In this document: positions 21,317 to 30,355 of the stretch, piece by piece
Numbering within the stretch: the stretch's first letter is position 1
Layout of the letters: each line of letters begins with the position of its first letter
Source of the DNA: an uncultured Cetobacterium sp.
GTDB lineage: Bacteria > Fusobacteriota > Fusobacteriia > Fusobacteriales > Fusobacteriaceae
NCBI RefSeq assembly: GCF_947072685.1
Contig: NZ_CAMTIK010000003.1
Span: 1-64,000 of the forward strand
Direction of reading: 5' to 3'
DNA length: 64,000 nucleotides
The notes under the pieces: model-generated
The model's input: the letters and a program-made list of their open reading frames with translations, nothing else
Told to the model about the DNA's origin: nothing
Databases searched by the model: none
Translations under genes and position numbers: made by a program

Positions 21317-21688
21317 ATGAAAGTACTGGGAATAGGAAATGATATAGTTGAAATATCTAGAATACAAAAAGCATTGTCAAGAAAAGGGTTTAAAGAAAGA
21401 GTTTTTACACTTGAAGAGATTGCCCAAATAGAAAAAAAAGGTGGAAAAATAGAGAGTTATGCTGGAAGATTTTCGGCAAAAGAAGCTATTTCAAAGGCTT
21501 TTGGAACTGGAGTCAGAGGTTTTGAGTTGGTGGATATTGAAATCTTAAATAATGATTTAGGAAAACCCGTAGTAAATCTTTTTGGATCTCTCAAGGAGAG
21601 AGAAGAAAAAATAGAGATACAAATTTCAATATCACATTGTAAGGAATATGCAACAGCAGTAGCTATTGTTATAGAAAAGGAGAGATAA
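21317..21688 (+). CDS. acpS: Holo-[acyl-carrier-protein] synthase
   Basis: A 123-residue phosphopantetheinyl transferase that activates acyl carrier protein for fatty acid synthesis. Family motifs: G-I-G-N-D-I-V-E-I at the N-terminus (Mg ligand Asp) and F-S-A-K-E-A-I-S-K-A-F-G in the middle, plus S-I-S-H-C near the end. The coding end provides the ribosome site (AAAGGAGAG) for the next gene, two bases downstream. Confidence 0.95.
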   Translation: MKVLGIGNDIVEISRIQKALSRKGFKERVFTLEEIAQIEKKGGKIESYAGRFSAKEAISKAFGTGVRGFELVDIEILNNDLGKPVVNLFGSLKEREEKIEIQISISHCKEYATAVAIVIEKER

Positions 21689-21690
21689 AT

Positions 21691-22110
21691 TTGGAGGATT
21701 TTTATAAAGAGCTAGATAGATTTATTGATAGTTTAGAGGACAAAAAAAATGATTATAAAATATTGTCATTTGTGGTGGATGAACTTGGATATATTTCGGA
21801 TGAAGTATTAAATCACATTGCTAGAAAAATTGATATGTTCCCATTTTCTTTAGAAGGGACAATAAAATATTATCCTAAGTTACAAAAGGCTAGAAAAAAA
21901 GATTATGTTCAGATATGTATAGGAAGAAATTGCTATCAAAAAGGTTTGAAAGAAAAAATAGAAGAGATAAGAACTAAAGTTAATTTTGATATAGACGAGA
22001 GAAATTGTTTAGGAAAATGTGGGAAAAATGGAAAATTAGCTGTTGGAAATAAAATTTATGAATATAAAAACTTAGATGAATTAGAGAAAATATTATTGAG
22101 TTTAAAATAA
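21691..22110 (+). CDS. NuoE-like [2Fe-2S] thioredoxin-fold protein
   Basis: A 139-residue protein with an N-terminal helical region and a thioredoxin-like ferredoxin domain. The four cluster cysteines are Cys76 and Cys81 (C-x4-C in I-C-I-G-R-N-C) and Cys106 and Cys110 (C-x3-C in N-C-L-G-K-C-G), the spacing of the 24-kDa NuoE subunit of complex I and of HydA/formate dehydrogenase accessory subunits. The start is TTG at 21691 behind AAGGAGAG. No NuoF-like flavoprotein or hydrogenase is adjacent; the neighbours are acpS and prfB. It is therefore a lone electron carrier of unknown partner. Confidence 0.85.
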   Translation: MEDFYKELDRFIDSLEDKKNDYKILSFVVDELGYISDEVLNHIARKIDMFPFSLEGTIKYYPKLQKARKKDYVQICIGRNCYQKGLKEKIEEIRTKVNFDIDERNCLGKCGKNGKLAVGNKIYEYKNLDELEKILLSLK

Positions 22111-22126
22111 GTATGGGAGGTTTTTA

Positions 22127-23231
22127 ATGGATATTTTAGAATTAAAAAGAGAGTATGCTCAATATAAAGAGCAAATAGAGGCGATAAGGGGGTCTCTTTG
22201 ACTTACCTAAAAGGAATAGCAAAATAGCTAAGTTAGAAGAACAAACTATAAAAGAGGGGTTTTGGAATGATAAAGCCACTAGTGGAAAGATAATAAAAGA
22301 AATGAATGAAGAAAAGGATATAGTTAAAGAGTTTGAAAATATTGAAACATTATTTTTTGATGAAGAGATTTTGATAGATTTTGTATCTTCAGGAGAAGAA
22401 GATTTTGCGGAAGAGTTGGAAGAGAAACATAAAAATTTAAATCATATGATAGAAAATTTTGATACAAAAATGCTTTTAGATGGAGAGTATGATGGAAATA
22501 ATGCAATTGTAACAATACATTCAGGAGCCGGTGGAACAGAAGCTTGTGATTGGGCAGATATGCTTTATAGAATGTATATGAGATGGTTTAATTCTAGAGG
22601 GTTTAAAGTTACAGAAATGGATTACATGTCAGGAGATTCTGTTGGTATAAAGTCAGTTACTCTTTTGGTAGAGGGAACCAGAGCGTATGGTTATTTAAAG
22701 GGAGAAAAGGGTGTACATAGACTTGTTAGAATATCTCCATTTGATGCTAATAAAAAAAGACACACGTCATTTGCCTCGGTAGATATAATGCCAGAGGTTG
22801 ATGAAACAATTGAAATAAATATTGACTCAGGAGACTTAAGGGTTGACACATATAGAGCTTCAGGAGCTGGAGGACAACATGTTAATATGACGGATTCAGC
22901 AGTGAGAATAACTCATATACCTTCTGGAGTAGTTGTGACATGCCAGAGGGAAAGATCACAGCTAAGTAATAGAGAAACTGCGATGAAGCTTTTAAAATCA
23001 AAATTATTAGAGATTGAAATGAAACGAAAAGAGGAAGAGCTTAAAAAAATTCAAGGTGAACAAAGTGAAATTGGATGGGGAAGTCAAATAAGGTCTTATG
23101 TTTTCCAACCTTATACTTTAGTAAAAGATCATAGAACAGGTGTTGAATCTGGAAATATAAGAGCTGTTATGGATGGAGATATAGACAACTTTATAAATGG
23201 ATATTTAAGATGGAGTAAAAATAAAAACTAA
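22127..23231 (+). CDS. prfB: Peptide chain release factor 2, with programmed +1 frameshift
   Basis: The gene is read in two frames. ATG at 22127 (after GGGAGG) opens 24 codons ending C-T-T followed by an in-frame TGA at 22199-22201. The frameshift signal is textbook: AGGGGG (22187-22192), three bases, then CTTTGAC (22196-22202). Moving +1 continues with GAC at 22200 and gives a 367-residue protein. The second frame has the peptidyl-hydrolysis loop G-A-G-G-Q-H-V-N and the stop-recognition region after it. RF2 reads UGA and UAA, so a low RF2 level favours the shift and restores RF2. An ATG at 22302 is not the real start. Confidence 0.98.
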
Positions 23232-23304
23232 TAACTAATCTTGAAATTATTATTTATATGGATTATAATATAGGGTACAAATTACAAAAAAGGGAGAGAT
23301 TATA

Positions 23305-24813
23305 ATGGAAAGAAGAGTAAGAACAAGAATCGCACCTTCTCCAACAGGAGATCCACATGTAGGAACAGCCTATATTGCGTTATTCAACTTAGCTTTTGCT
23401 TATAAAAATGGTGGAGACTTTATATTAAGAATAGAGGATACAGACCAGAATAGATACACTGATGGATCAGAGCAAATGATATTTGATGCTTTAAAGTGGT
23501 TAGGACTGGACTATGCAGAGGGACCGGATGTAGGAGGACCAGTAGGTCCATATAGACAATCGGAAAGATTTCACCTGTATGGGGAGTATGCGAAGAGATT
23601 AGTAGATAAAGGAGAAGCGTACTACTGCTTCTGTACACAAGATAGATTGGAAAAATTAAGAGAAAGACAAAAAGCTATGGGAAAAGCTCCAGGTTATGAT
23701 GGACACTGTAGATCTTTAACTCAAGAAGAAGTAGAAGCTAAATTAGCTGCTGGTGAATCTTATGTAATAAGATTAAAGATGCCTTATGAGGGAGAAACAA
23801 TAATTAAAGATAGACTAAGAGGAGATATCGTATTTGAAAATAATAAGATAGATGACCAAGTTCTATTAAAAGCAGATGGATATCCAACTTATCATCTTGC
23901 AAATGTTGTGGATGACTACTTAATGAATATAACTCATGTTATAAGAGCAGAGGAATGGATTGCATCAACACCTAAACACATCCAATTATACAAGGCATTT
24001 GGATGGCAAGAGCCAGAATTTATACATATGCCTCTTCTTAGAAACTCAGACAGAACAAAGATTTCTAAGAGAAAAAATCCAGTATCATTAAATTGGTATA
24101 AAGAAGAAGGGTATTTAAAAGAGGGAATCGTAAACTTCTTAGGATTAATGGGATACTCATTTGGAGAAAATAAAGAGATATTTACATTAAAGGAATTTGA
24201 AGAGAATTTTGATATTGATAAAGTTTCTTTAGGAGGGCCAGTATTTGATTTAGTTAAGCTAGGTTGGGTTAATAATCAGCACATGAGAATGAAGGACTTA
24301 AAAGAATTAACAGAGCTGACTTTGCCGTTCTTTAAGAATGCAGGGCTTATAACTGAGCAAGTATCTGAAAAAGAGTTCAATACAATTTCAAGAATAGTAG
24401 ACATTTTAAGAGAAGGGTGTCAAACAATGAAAGAAATAGTTGAGCAATCTGAAGTTTATTTTAAAGATGAATATTCATTACCAGTAGTAACTGAAGAGAC
24501 AGATAAAAAAGAAGTTAAAGGAATTGAAAGACTTTATACAGTAATTCAAGATGAGATTGGGAAAAAAGCTATAAATTTATTCCAAGAAAAAATAGTTGCT
24601 TCTGAAGAAGAAATCTCTATTGAAAGAGCAAAAGAGTTATTAAAAGAAACATTAGATGAAATAGGAGAGGGACCTGGAAAGGTATATATGCCTTTAAGAG
24701 CAGTACTTACAGGATTGCCAAAAGGTGCGGATCTATTCAATCTAGTTTCTATTATAGGGAAGGAAAGAACTCTTGCTAGAATAGAAAGAATGAAAAAATT
24801 ATATAATATTTAA
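23305..24813 (+). CDS. gltX: Glutamate--tRNA ligase
   Basis: Class I aminoacyl-tRNA synthetase of 502 residues. The HIGH-type box is [12 protein letters not shown] and the KMSKS-type box is K-I-S-K-R in R-T-K-I-S-K-R-K. The catalytic-domain motif R-I-E-D-T-D-Q-N-R is intact. The zinc-binding-like C-F-C-T and later C residues near 110-140 are present. It has its own ribosome site (AGGGAGAG) and ends in a strong terminator. Whether it also charges tRNA-Gln depends on GatCAB, which is not in the window. Confidence 0.97.
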   Translation: MERRVRTRIAPSPTGDPHVGTAYIALFNLAFAYKNGGDFILRIEDTDQNRYTDGSEQMIFDALKWLGLDYAEGPDVGGPVGPYRQSERFHLYGEYAKRLVDKGEAYYCFCTQDRLEKLRERQKAMGKAPGYDGHCRSLTQEEVEAKLAAGESYVIRLKMPYEGETIIKDRLRGDIVFENNKIDDQVLLKADGYPTYHLANVVDDYLMNITHVIRAEEWIASTPKHIQLYKAFGWQEPEFIHMPLLRNSDRTKISKRKNPVSLNWYKEEGYLKEGIVNFLGLMGYSFGENKEIFTLKEFEENFDIDKVSLGGPVFDLVKLGWVNNQHMRMKDLKELTELTLPFFKNAGLITEQVSEKEFNTISRIVDILREGCQTMKEIVEQSEVYFKDEYSLPVVTEETDKKEVKGIERLYTVIQDEIGKKAINLFQEKIVASEEEISIERAKELLKETLDEIGEGPGKVYMPLRAVLTGLPKGADLFNLVSIIGKERTLARIERMKKLYNI

Positions 24814-24824
24814 GATATTAAAAC

Positions 24825-24853
24825 AAAAGTCCTCAAATTTGAGGACTTTTTTA
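24825..24853 (+). terminator. Intrinsic terminator after gltX
   Basis: AAAAGTCCTCAAA (24825-24837) pairs with TTTGAGGACTTTT, followed by more T residues. The stem is about 13 base pairs with almost no loop. Confidence 0.92.
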
Positions 24854-24907
24854 TATACAAAAAAAGTGATTAGGGGTAGAATATAAAAAAGATTTTTGGA
24901 GGGGAAA

Positions 24908-25291
24908 ATGATAGAATTTAAAAATGCATTAAAAAATGAAAATTTTAAAAAATTGGAAGAAAAATTAAAAGAAGGCGTAGATGTAAATGATAGAGCGGGA
25001 GAGTATAGATACCCAATTCATAAAGCTGTGTTATTAGGAAATATTAAAATAGTAGAATTATTTCTAAAGAATGGTGCAGATATAGATGTTCAAGAGCCAA
25101 TGGGGGGGAATACTGCAATAAATCTAGCTGTATTTAATCAAGATATCAAAATGGTAAAATTTTTAAAAGATATGGGTGCTGATATAAGAAAACAAAATGC
25201 TTATGGAATGGCACCGTTAGATCAAGCTAATTATTTAAAGGAAAATATGGATATTATAGAAATAGATAATATAATAGAGATTTTAAAATAA
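24908..25291 (+). CDS. Small ankyrin-repeat protein
   Basis: A 127-residue protein made almost entirely of ankyrin repeats. Core signs are Y-P-I-H-K-A-V-L-L-G-N-I-K-I-V-E-L-F-L-K and T-A-I-N-L-A-V-F-N-Q. No signal peptide is present, so it is cytoplasmic. An upstream TTG at 24896 would add four codons, but GGAGGGG at 24898-24904 sets the ATG at 24908. The gene lies 18 bases before the OLD-family nuclease gene and the two look like one transcript. Ankyrin proteins bind other proteins, so a regulatory or immunity-like role for the nuclease is possible but unproven. Confidence 0.85.
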   Translation: MIEFKNALKNENFKKLEEKLKEGVDVNDRAGEYRYPIHKAVLLGNIKIVELFLKNGADIDVQEPMGGNTAINLAVFNQDIKMVKFLKDMGADIRKQNAYGMAPLDQANYLKENMDIIEIDNIIEILK

Positions 25292-25309
25292 TTTTTGTTG
25301 GAGTGAGCT

Positions 25310-26620
25310 ATGGATATAAAAAAAGTTACGATTAAAAACTGGCAATGTATAGATTTTTTAACTCTAAGTTTTGAAAAAATGATGATTTTTATAGGGGAGT
25401 CCAATCATGGTAAAACGAGCATAATAAATGCCTTATCAGCAGGATTAGGATTTTATGAGGTAGAGAAGTCAGATTTTAAAGATAAAACAAAAGAAATTGA
25501 GATAAAAATAAAATTTTTTGATAAAACAGAGGGGTTTTCCACAATTAAATTTATAAAAAATACAGATTTAGAAGATAAATATTTCTATATAAATCGGGGG
25601 ATTGAAAAACAGTTAAATAAAGAGGAGTTTAAATCGAGGTTTTCCACAACACAAGTTATAAAGATTTCATCTAAAGAGATGGAAGTAAAGGAGTCTTTGA
25701 TAAAAATAAAAGATATTTTGAATATGAATAAAACTAAAAATTTTAAAATATTGAATGACTTAGCTGGTAAAATAGAATTTTTAGATAAAAATAGATCATC
25801 TCCAAGTCTTCAAAGACGAGTGTTATTTAGTTTCTTAAAAAATACATTGAATGAATTGAAAAGTTATCCAAACAAACAACAAGATATACTAGATAACACA
25901 ATATTAATTTTCGAAGAACCGGAACTACATTTAAATCCTCAAATCAGTAGAGAACTATATTCTCAGTTAATAAAGCTATCCAATATAGGTATTCAAATAG
26001 TTATAGAAACACATTCGAGTTATTTTGTAGGATTAAAGCAATATAAATCTATATGTCTTGTAAAAAAAGTAAGACAGCAGGTTATAGTATTTCAGCATAC
26101 AGGACAACTTTTTAATGGGGATGAGATTAAAAATTTTAATATGAACTATTGGATAAATCCAGATAGAGGAGAGATGTTTTTTGCTAAAAAAGTTATTCTT
26201 GTAGAAGGGCAAACAGATAAAATTGCGATATCATATCTAGCAAAAAAATTAGAGATTTATAATTATAATTACTCTATAGTCGAGTGCGGTAGTAAGAGTA
26301 CAATTCCACAATTCATAAAGATTTTAAATGCTTACAGAATACCATATGTAGCTGTTTATGATAAGGATAACCATCTTTGGAGAAATGAAATGGAGTTAGA
26401 GAGTTCAAATGATAAAAATAAAAGAATTAGAAAAATGATAAATACGTATATAGGAAACTATATAGAGTTTGAAAATGATATTGAAGAAGAGATATATTCA
26501 AAAGATAGAGAGAAAAAAAATTATAAAAACAAACCATATTTTACTCTTCAAAAAATAAGTGAAGATGATTATAACCTTCCGATTCAACTACAGGATAAAA
26601 TAAAGAAAATATATAAATAG
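25310..26620 (+). CDS. OLD-family ATP-dependent nuclease (AAA/ABC-type ATPase plus TOPRIM)
   Basis: A 436-residue protein. The N-terminal ABC-type ATPase has Walker A G-E-S-N-H-G-K-T (residues 29-36), a signature-like S-S-P-S-L-Q-R-R (163-170) and Walker B I-L-I-F-E-E-P-E (198-205). The C-terminal TOPRIM domain has L-V-E-G-Q-T-D (Glu299) and D-K-D (351-353). This is the layout of class 1 OLD nucleases and of GajA. It is shorter than most OLD proteins (500-700). No UvrD-like helicase (GajB) or reverse transcriptase follows, so it is not a standard Gabija or retron system. Its only partner is the ankyrin gene upstream. Phage defence or DNA repair are both possible. Confidence 0.85.
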   Translation: MDIKKVTIKNWQCIDFLTLSFEKMMIFIGESNHGKTSIINALSAGLGFYEVEKSDFKDKTKEIEIKIKFFDKTEGFSTIKFIKNTDLEDKYFYINRGIEKQLNKEEFKSRFSTTQVIKISSKEMEVKESLIKIKDILNMNKTKNFKILNDLAGKIEFLDKNRSSPSLQRRVLFSFLKNTLNELKSYPNKQQDILDNTILIFEEPELHLNPQISRELYSQLIKLSNIGIQIVIETHSSYFVGLKQYKSICLVKKVRQQVIVFQHTGQLFNGDEIKNFNMNYWINPDRGEMFFAKKVILVEGQTDKIAISYLAKKLEIYNYNYSIVECGSKSTIPQFIKILNAYRIPYVAVYDKDNHLWRNEMELESSNDKNKRIRKMINTYIGNYIEFENDIEEEIYSKDREKKNYKNKPYFTLQKISEDDYNLPIQLQDKIKKIYK

Positions 26621-26643
26621 AGACTATTGTCTAGTCTCTATTT
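26618..26643. terminator. Hairpin between the convergent OLD nuclease and TauE genes
   Basis: TAGAGACTA (26618-26626, containing the OLD stop codon) pairs with TAGTCTCTA (26632-26640) around a five-base loop. The flanking T/A runs are short, so its strength is uncertain. Confidence 0.6.
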
Positions 26644-26644
26644 A

Positions 26645-27409
26645 CTAAAATACACTATAGGCATTAAAAATATTTATAAAAATAATCAAAATAATAGAAA
26701 TATTAAAAATTTTTTCAATATGTGTACTTTCTAATTTTGTATTCAATTGAGCTCCAATCAATCCACCTATTATTCCCCCCACAACCATAAAAGGCAACAT
26801 TTCAAGATTATATGCAGCGAATCCAGTATTGATTGTAATCAGAAGAATTTTTGAAAGCTGAGATAACAAGATAATGAAAACAGAACTAACAGCAGCTTCC
26901 TTAGTTGTAAATGAAAAAAGCATAATAAGGATAGCCACATTTATTGGACCCCCACCTATTCCTAAAAAAGATGCAATAGTACCTAAAAAAAGACCGGCTG
27001 TAAAGATGAGAGCTTTATTTTTTATAGAATACTTAGGAAGTTGATTTTTAAATAAAACCCCCAGCAATAAAACAGCGATTATAATAGCTTGAATTCCCTT
27101 GCCAGTAGATTGATCACTAAAAAAAGTTAAAAACAAATCGAATATTTTACTCCCAATTCCACCCCCTAAAATAGATCCGAGGGAAAGTACAATCATACTA
27201 GTTTCAACTTTAAAACCAGATTTTATTTGTTTAAAAGTTGAAACAGCGGCCATGAAAAAAACTGTAATAGATGATAGAATTCCAACTGTAGAAAGATCGT
27301 AATGGCCGAAAGCATCAAGAACAGGTTTAATAATAACTCCTCCCCCTAAACCCGCTAATGAACCCAAAATTGTAGCAGTTATTGCTGTTAAAAAATAAGT
27401 AAAAAACAT
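26645..27409 (-). CDS. TauE/SafE-family membrane exporter
   Basis: A 254-residue protein with about eight transmembrane helices and two repeats carrying G-x-G-G-G-x-x-x-x-P (G-L-G-G-G-V-I-I-K-P and G-I-G-G-G-P-I-N-V), the mark of the TauE/SafE family. Members export sulfite, sulfoacetate or related organic anions; the substrate here is unknown. The first ATG (27421) contains the GGAGG ribosome site, so the second ATG at 27409 is used. It is next to two chromate-transporter genes on the same strand, which suggests a shared anion-export role. Confidence 0.88.
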   Translation of the reverse strand: MFFTYFLTAITATILGSLAGLGGGVIIKPVLDAFGHYDLSTVGILSSITVFFMAAVSTFKQIKSGFKVETSMIVLSLGSILGGGIGSKIFDLFLTFFSDQSTGKGIQAIIIAVLLLGVLFKNQLPKYSIKNKALIFTAGLFLGTIASFLGIGGGPINVAILIMLFSFTTKEAAVSSVFIILLSQLSKILLITINTGFAAYNLEMLPFMVVGGIIGGLIGAQLNTKLESTHIEKIFNISIILIIFINIFNAYSVF

Positions 27410-27434
27410 TGAGACCTCCATTGTGATATATTGA

Positions 27435-27968
27435 TTAAAATAAAAATATTCCGAGAAAAGATGAGGCTATCAAAATAATAATCGGATTTATTTTGATATA
27501 TTTAATCCCTAATAGAACCAAAATAAAAATAAATGATGCTTTTAAACTTTGAAGATAGTTATCAACTAAAAAAGTTGGCTTAGCAATGATAATTCCTGCA
27601 AAGGCTATTAAGGCTAATGTTACGGGTTTAACACCTCTGAAAAAAAATTCTTTTTTGGGATTATTTTTAATTTTATAAAATATTGTAGCAACAATTAAAA
27701 TTACTAAAAAAGATGGTAAAGCTGAACTGAAAGTAGCTGTTATAGCTCCAGGAATTCCGGCAACTTGATGACCAACAAAAGTTGCTGTATTGATTGCGAT
27801 AGGTCCAGGAGTAACTTGAGAGATAGCGATAATATCTAAAAATTGTTGTTCAGTTAGCCAACCGTGTTTAAAAACTACATTTTGCATAAGTGGCAGCATG
27901 GCTAGTCCCCCACCAAAAGAAAACATCCCAATTTTAAAAAATTCATAAAAAAGTATAAAATAAATCAT
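27435..27968 (-). CDS. Half-size chromate transporter (CHR family)
   Basis: A 177-residue single-domain CHR protein with the N-terminal F-F-K-I-G-M-F-S-F-G-G-G-L-A-M-L-P and the I-S-Q-V-T-P-G-P-I-A-I-N-T-A-T-F-V-G box. Short CHR proteins act as pairs in which the two halves have opposite membrane topology. The partner is the next gene upstream, which overlaps it by four bases. The natural substrate in anaerobes may be sulfate or another anion rather than chromate. Confidence 0.9.
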   Translation of the reverse strand: MIYFILFYEFFKIGMFSFGGGLAMLPLMQNVVFKHGWLTEQQFLDIIAISQVTPGPIAINTATFVGHQVAGIPGAITATFSSALPSFLVILIVATIFYKIKNNPKKEFFFRGVKPVTLALIAFAGIIIAKPTFLVDNYLQSLKASFIFILVLLGIKYIKINPIIILIASSFLGIFLF

Positions 27969-28498
27969 TGTCCCCCCTTATAAAAGCTAAAAAAAACAAT
28001 TGAACCAATTCCAAAAAATAAAATTAGAAGAATAGGAGAGATATTGAAAAATATTAAACCTATAAATGATATAAAGAAAACAGAGTAGCTAAAAAAATCT
28101 ACAAGTGTATTTTTAGATAGCTTTAGAACTGAGGATAAAATAAGAGCAGCAATTCCAGCTCTTAAGCCAATAAACAATTTTTGCATGATAGGATTTAAAA
28201 AACTTTGAGAAAAAAATGCTGAAATAATAGTAATGACAAGTAAAGATGGAGTGACAACACCAATAGTAGCAGCAAGAGCACCTAAAAAACCTAGTTTTTT
28301 TTTACCGATAAAAGTAGCTGCATTTATTGCTATAGGTCCAGGAGTCATTTGAGAAATAGAGATAATTTCAAGAAGTTCATCTTTATCAATCCATTTTTTA
28401 TTGTACATCATCTCTCTTTCAATTAGAGGAATCATAGCATATCCCCCACCAAAAGTAAATAAACCTATTTTAAAAAAAGTAAAAAAAAGTTCAAACAT
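27965..28498 (-). CDS. Half-size chromate transporter (CHR family), partner
   Basis: A 177-residue CHR protein, paralogous to its neighbour: F-F-K-I-G-L-F-T-F-G-G-G-Y-A-M-I-P-L and S-Q-M-T-P-G-P-I-A-I-N-A-A-T-F-I-G. It is the first gene of the CHR pair, coupled by the ATGA overlap. Having two equal-length domains in tandem indicates a heterodimeric transporter. TauE/SafE follows after the pair. Confidence 0.9.
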   Translation of the reverse strand: MFELFFTFFKIGLFTFGGGYAMIPLIEREMMYNKKWIDKDELLEIISISQMTPGPIAINAATFIGKKKLGFLGALAATIGVVTPSLLVITIISAFFSQSFLNPIMQKLFIGLRAGIAALILSSVLKLSKNTLVDFFSYSVFFISFIGLIFFNISPILLILFFGIGSIVFFSFYKGGQ

Positions 28499-28518
28499 AA
28501 AAACCCCCTTATGGATTA

Positions 28519-28546
28519 AAAGCAGAGGTCATATGACCTCTGCTCT
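28519..28546 (-). terminator. Intrinsic terminator after the ABC-F gene
   Basis: AGCAGAGGTCAT (28521-28532) and ATGACCTCTGCT (28533-28544) form a perfect 24-base palindrome. On the minus strand it is preceded by A residues and followed by TTTT, just past the ABC-F stop. Confidence 0.85.
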
Positions 28547-28554
28547 TTTATAAA

Positions 28555-30177
28555 TTAAACGTTGTACATCTCTTTTATTTTTTCTTGTAACTCTTCATCG
28601 GCAATATAATCATCGTACTCAACTAACTTATCAACAATACCGCTAGGAGTAATTTCAATGATTCTATTTGCAACAGTTTGAATAAATTCATGGTCGTGTG
28701 CTCCAAATAGAATAGTTCCTTTGAAACTTGTTAAAGCCTTATTCAAAGAAGTGATAGACTCAAGATCTAAATGATCTGTAGGGTTATCAAATAATAAAAC
28801 ATTTGCATTAGTTAGCATCATTCTAGATAACATACATCTAACTTTTTCTCCTCCAGAAAGAACTTTAGATTTTTTAGTAGCTTCTTCTCCAGAGAATAGC
28901 ATTCTTCCTAAGAATCCTCTAACAAAAACATCATGTTGATCAGGTGAATACTGTCTTAACCAGTCAATAAGATCTAAATCAGGGTTTTCAAAAAACGCTG
29001 TGTTATCTTTTGGCATATATGCATGAGTAGTTGTAACTCCCCATGTAAACTCTCCACTATCAGCTTCCATCTCACCAGAAAGTATAGAGAAAAGAGTAGT
29101 TTTAACAATATCATTTTGAGATATAAATACAACTTTATCGTTAGTATTTATAGTAAACGATACATTGTTAAGAATTTTAACTCCGTCCACAATTTTTGTA
29201 AGATTCTCAACTCTAAGAAGATTGTTTCCAGCTTCTCTTTCAGGTTTGAATTCAATGAATGGATATTTTCTATTAGATATTTGCATATCTTCAAGTTGTA
29301 ATTTTTCAAGTTGTTTTTTTCTAGATGTCGCTTGTTTAGATTTAGACGCATTAGCACTAAATCTAGCAATAAACTCTTGAAGTTCTTGTCTTTTTTGATC
29401 TAATTTTTTATTTTTATTATTAATTAATGTTTGCATTAATTGGTTTGACTCATACCAGAAGTCATAGTTACCAACATACATCTTAACTTTTCCGTAATCG
29501 ATATCAGCAATGTGAGTACACACTTTATTTAAGAAGTGTCTATCGTGTGATATAACGATTACTGTGGTATCCTCTAAGCTCATTAGGAAGGTTTCTAACC
29601 AAGAAATAGCTTGAATATCAAGTCCATTTGTAGGCTCGTCCAATAGTAAAACATCTGGATTTCCAAATAAAGCTTGTGCAAGTAAAACCTTAACTTTTTC
29701 AGGTTCGTTTAATTCTCTCATTAATTTATAGTGAGAATCAGCAAGGATTCCTAGTCCAGTTAAAAGCATTTCAGCTTCCGTTTCAGCTTCCCAACCATTT
29801 AATTCAGCAAACTCACCTTCAAGTTCAGCTGCTCTCATACCATCTTCATCAGAAAATTCACTTTTAGAGTAGATTTCATTTCTCTCTTCAATAATTTTCC
29901 AAAGTTTTGTATGACCCATTAAAACAACATTTATAACAGAGTCATCTTCATGAGAGAAGTGATCCTGTTGAAGAACGGCCATTCTTTTCTTTTTATCAAA
30001 TATTACCTCTCCCTCAGTAGGATCAAGATCCCCTGAAAGAATTTTTACAAACGTTGATTTTCCAGCACCGTTAGCACCAATAAGTCCATAACAATTTCCA
30101 GGTGTAAATTTAACACTTACATCCTCAAAAAGCTTTCTACCAGAAAATCTCATACCAAGATTGCTAGTTGCTATCAT
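28555..30177 (-). CDS. ABC-F family ATPase (YkpA/YbiT-like)
   Basis: A 540-residue soluble protein with two ABC ATPase domains and no membrane segments. Domain 1 is complete: Walker A G-A-N-G-A-G-K-S-T (34-42) and L-L-D-E-P-T-N-G-L-D. Domain 2 is degenerate: its Walker A reads S-Q-N-D-I-V-K-T-T (353-361) and its Walker B reads L-L-F-D-N-P-T-D (catalytic Glu replaced by Asn465), while the signature L-S-G-G-E-K is kept. A charged linker (about 240-310) joins the domains. ABC-F proteins bind the ribosome E site and act in translation or antibiotic resistance. The usual resistance members have both sites intact, so a housekeeping translation role is more likely. Confidence 0.9.
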   Translation of the reverse strand: MIATSNLGMRFSGRKLFEDVSVKFTPGNCYGLIGANGAGKSTFVKILSGDLDPTEGEVIFDKKKRMAVLQQDHFSHEDDSVINVVLMGHTKLWKIIEERNEIYSKSEFSDEDGMRAAELEGEFAELNGWEAETEAEMLLTGLGILADSHYKLMRELNEPEKVKVLLAQALFGNPDVLLLDEPTNGLDIQAISWLETFLMSLEDTTVIVISHDRHFLNKVCTHIADIDYGKVKMYVGNYDFWYESNQLMQTLINNKNKKLDQKRQELQEFIARFSANASKSKQATSRKKQLEKLQLEDMQISNRKYPFIEFKPEREAGNNLLRVENLTKIVDGVKILNNVSFTINTNDKVVFISQNDIVKTTLFSILSGEMEADSGEFTWGVTTTHAYMPKDNTAFFENPDLDLIDWLRQYSPDQHDVFVRGFLGRMLFSGEEATKKSKVLSGGEKVRCMLSRMMLTNANVLLFDNPTDHLDLESITSLNKALTSFKGTILFGAHDHEFIQTVANRIIEITPSGIVDKLVEYDDYIADEELQEKIKEMYNV

Positions 30178-30355
30178 TTAAAAATTTCCTCCTAAACATT
30201 TATATAATATTAATTTAATTTTAACCACGTATTTTTTTTACCATATATCTTTAATATTATACCATGAATTTTAAGAATAGGAAATATATTATATTTTCTT
30301 TTTTTTTAAAATTATGATAAAATACAATATAAAAATTAAATGAAAGAGAGGAAAA

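Noticed and set aside
25310-26620. Gabija (GajA) defence system
   Set aside because: The OLD nuclease resembles GajA but no GajB helicase follows; convergent transporter genes come next.
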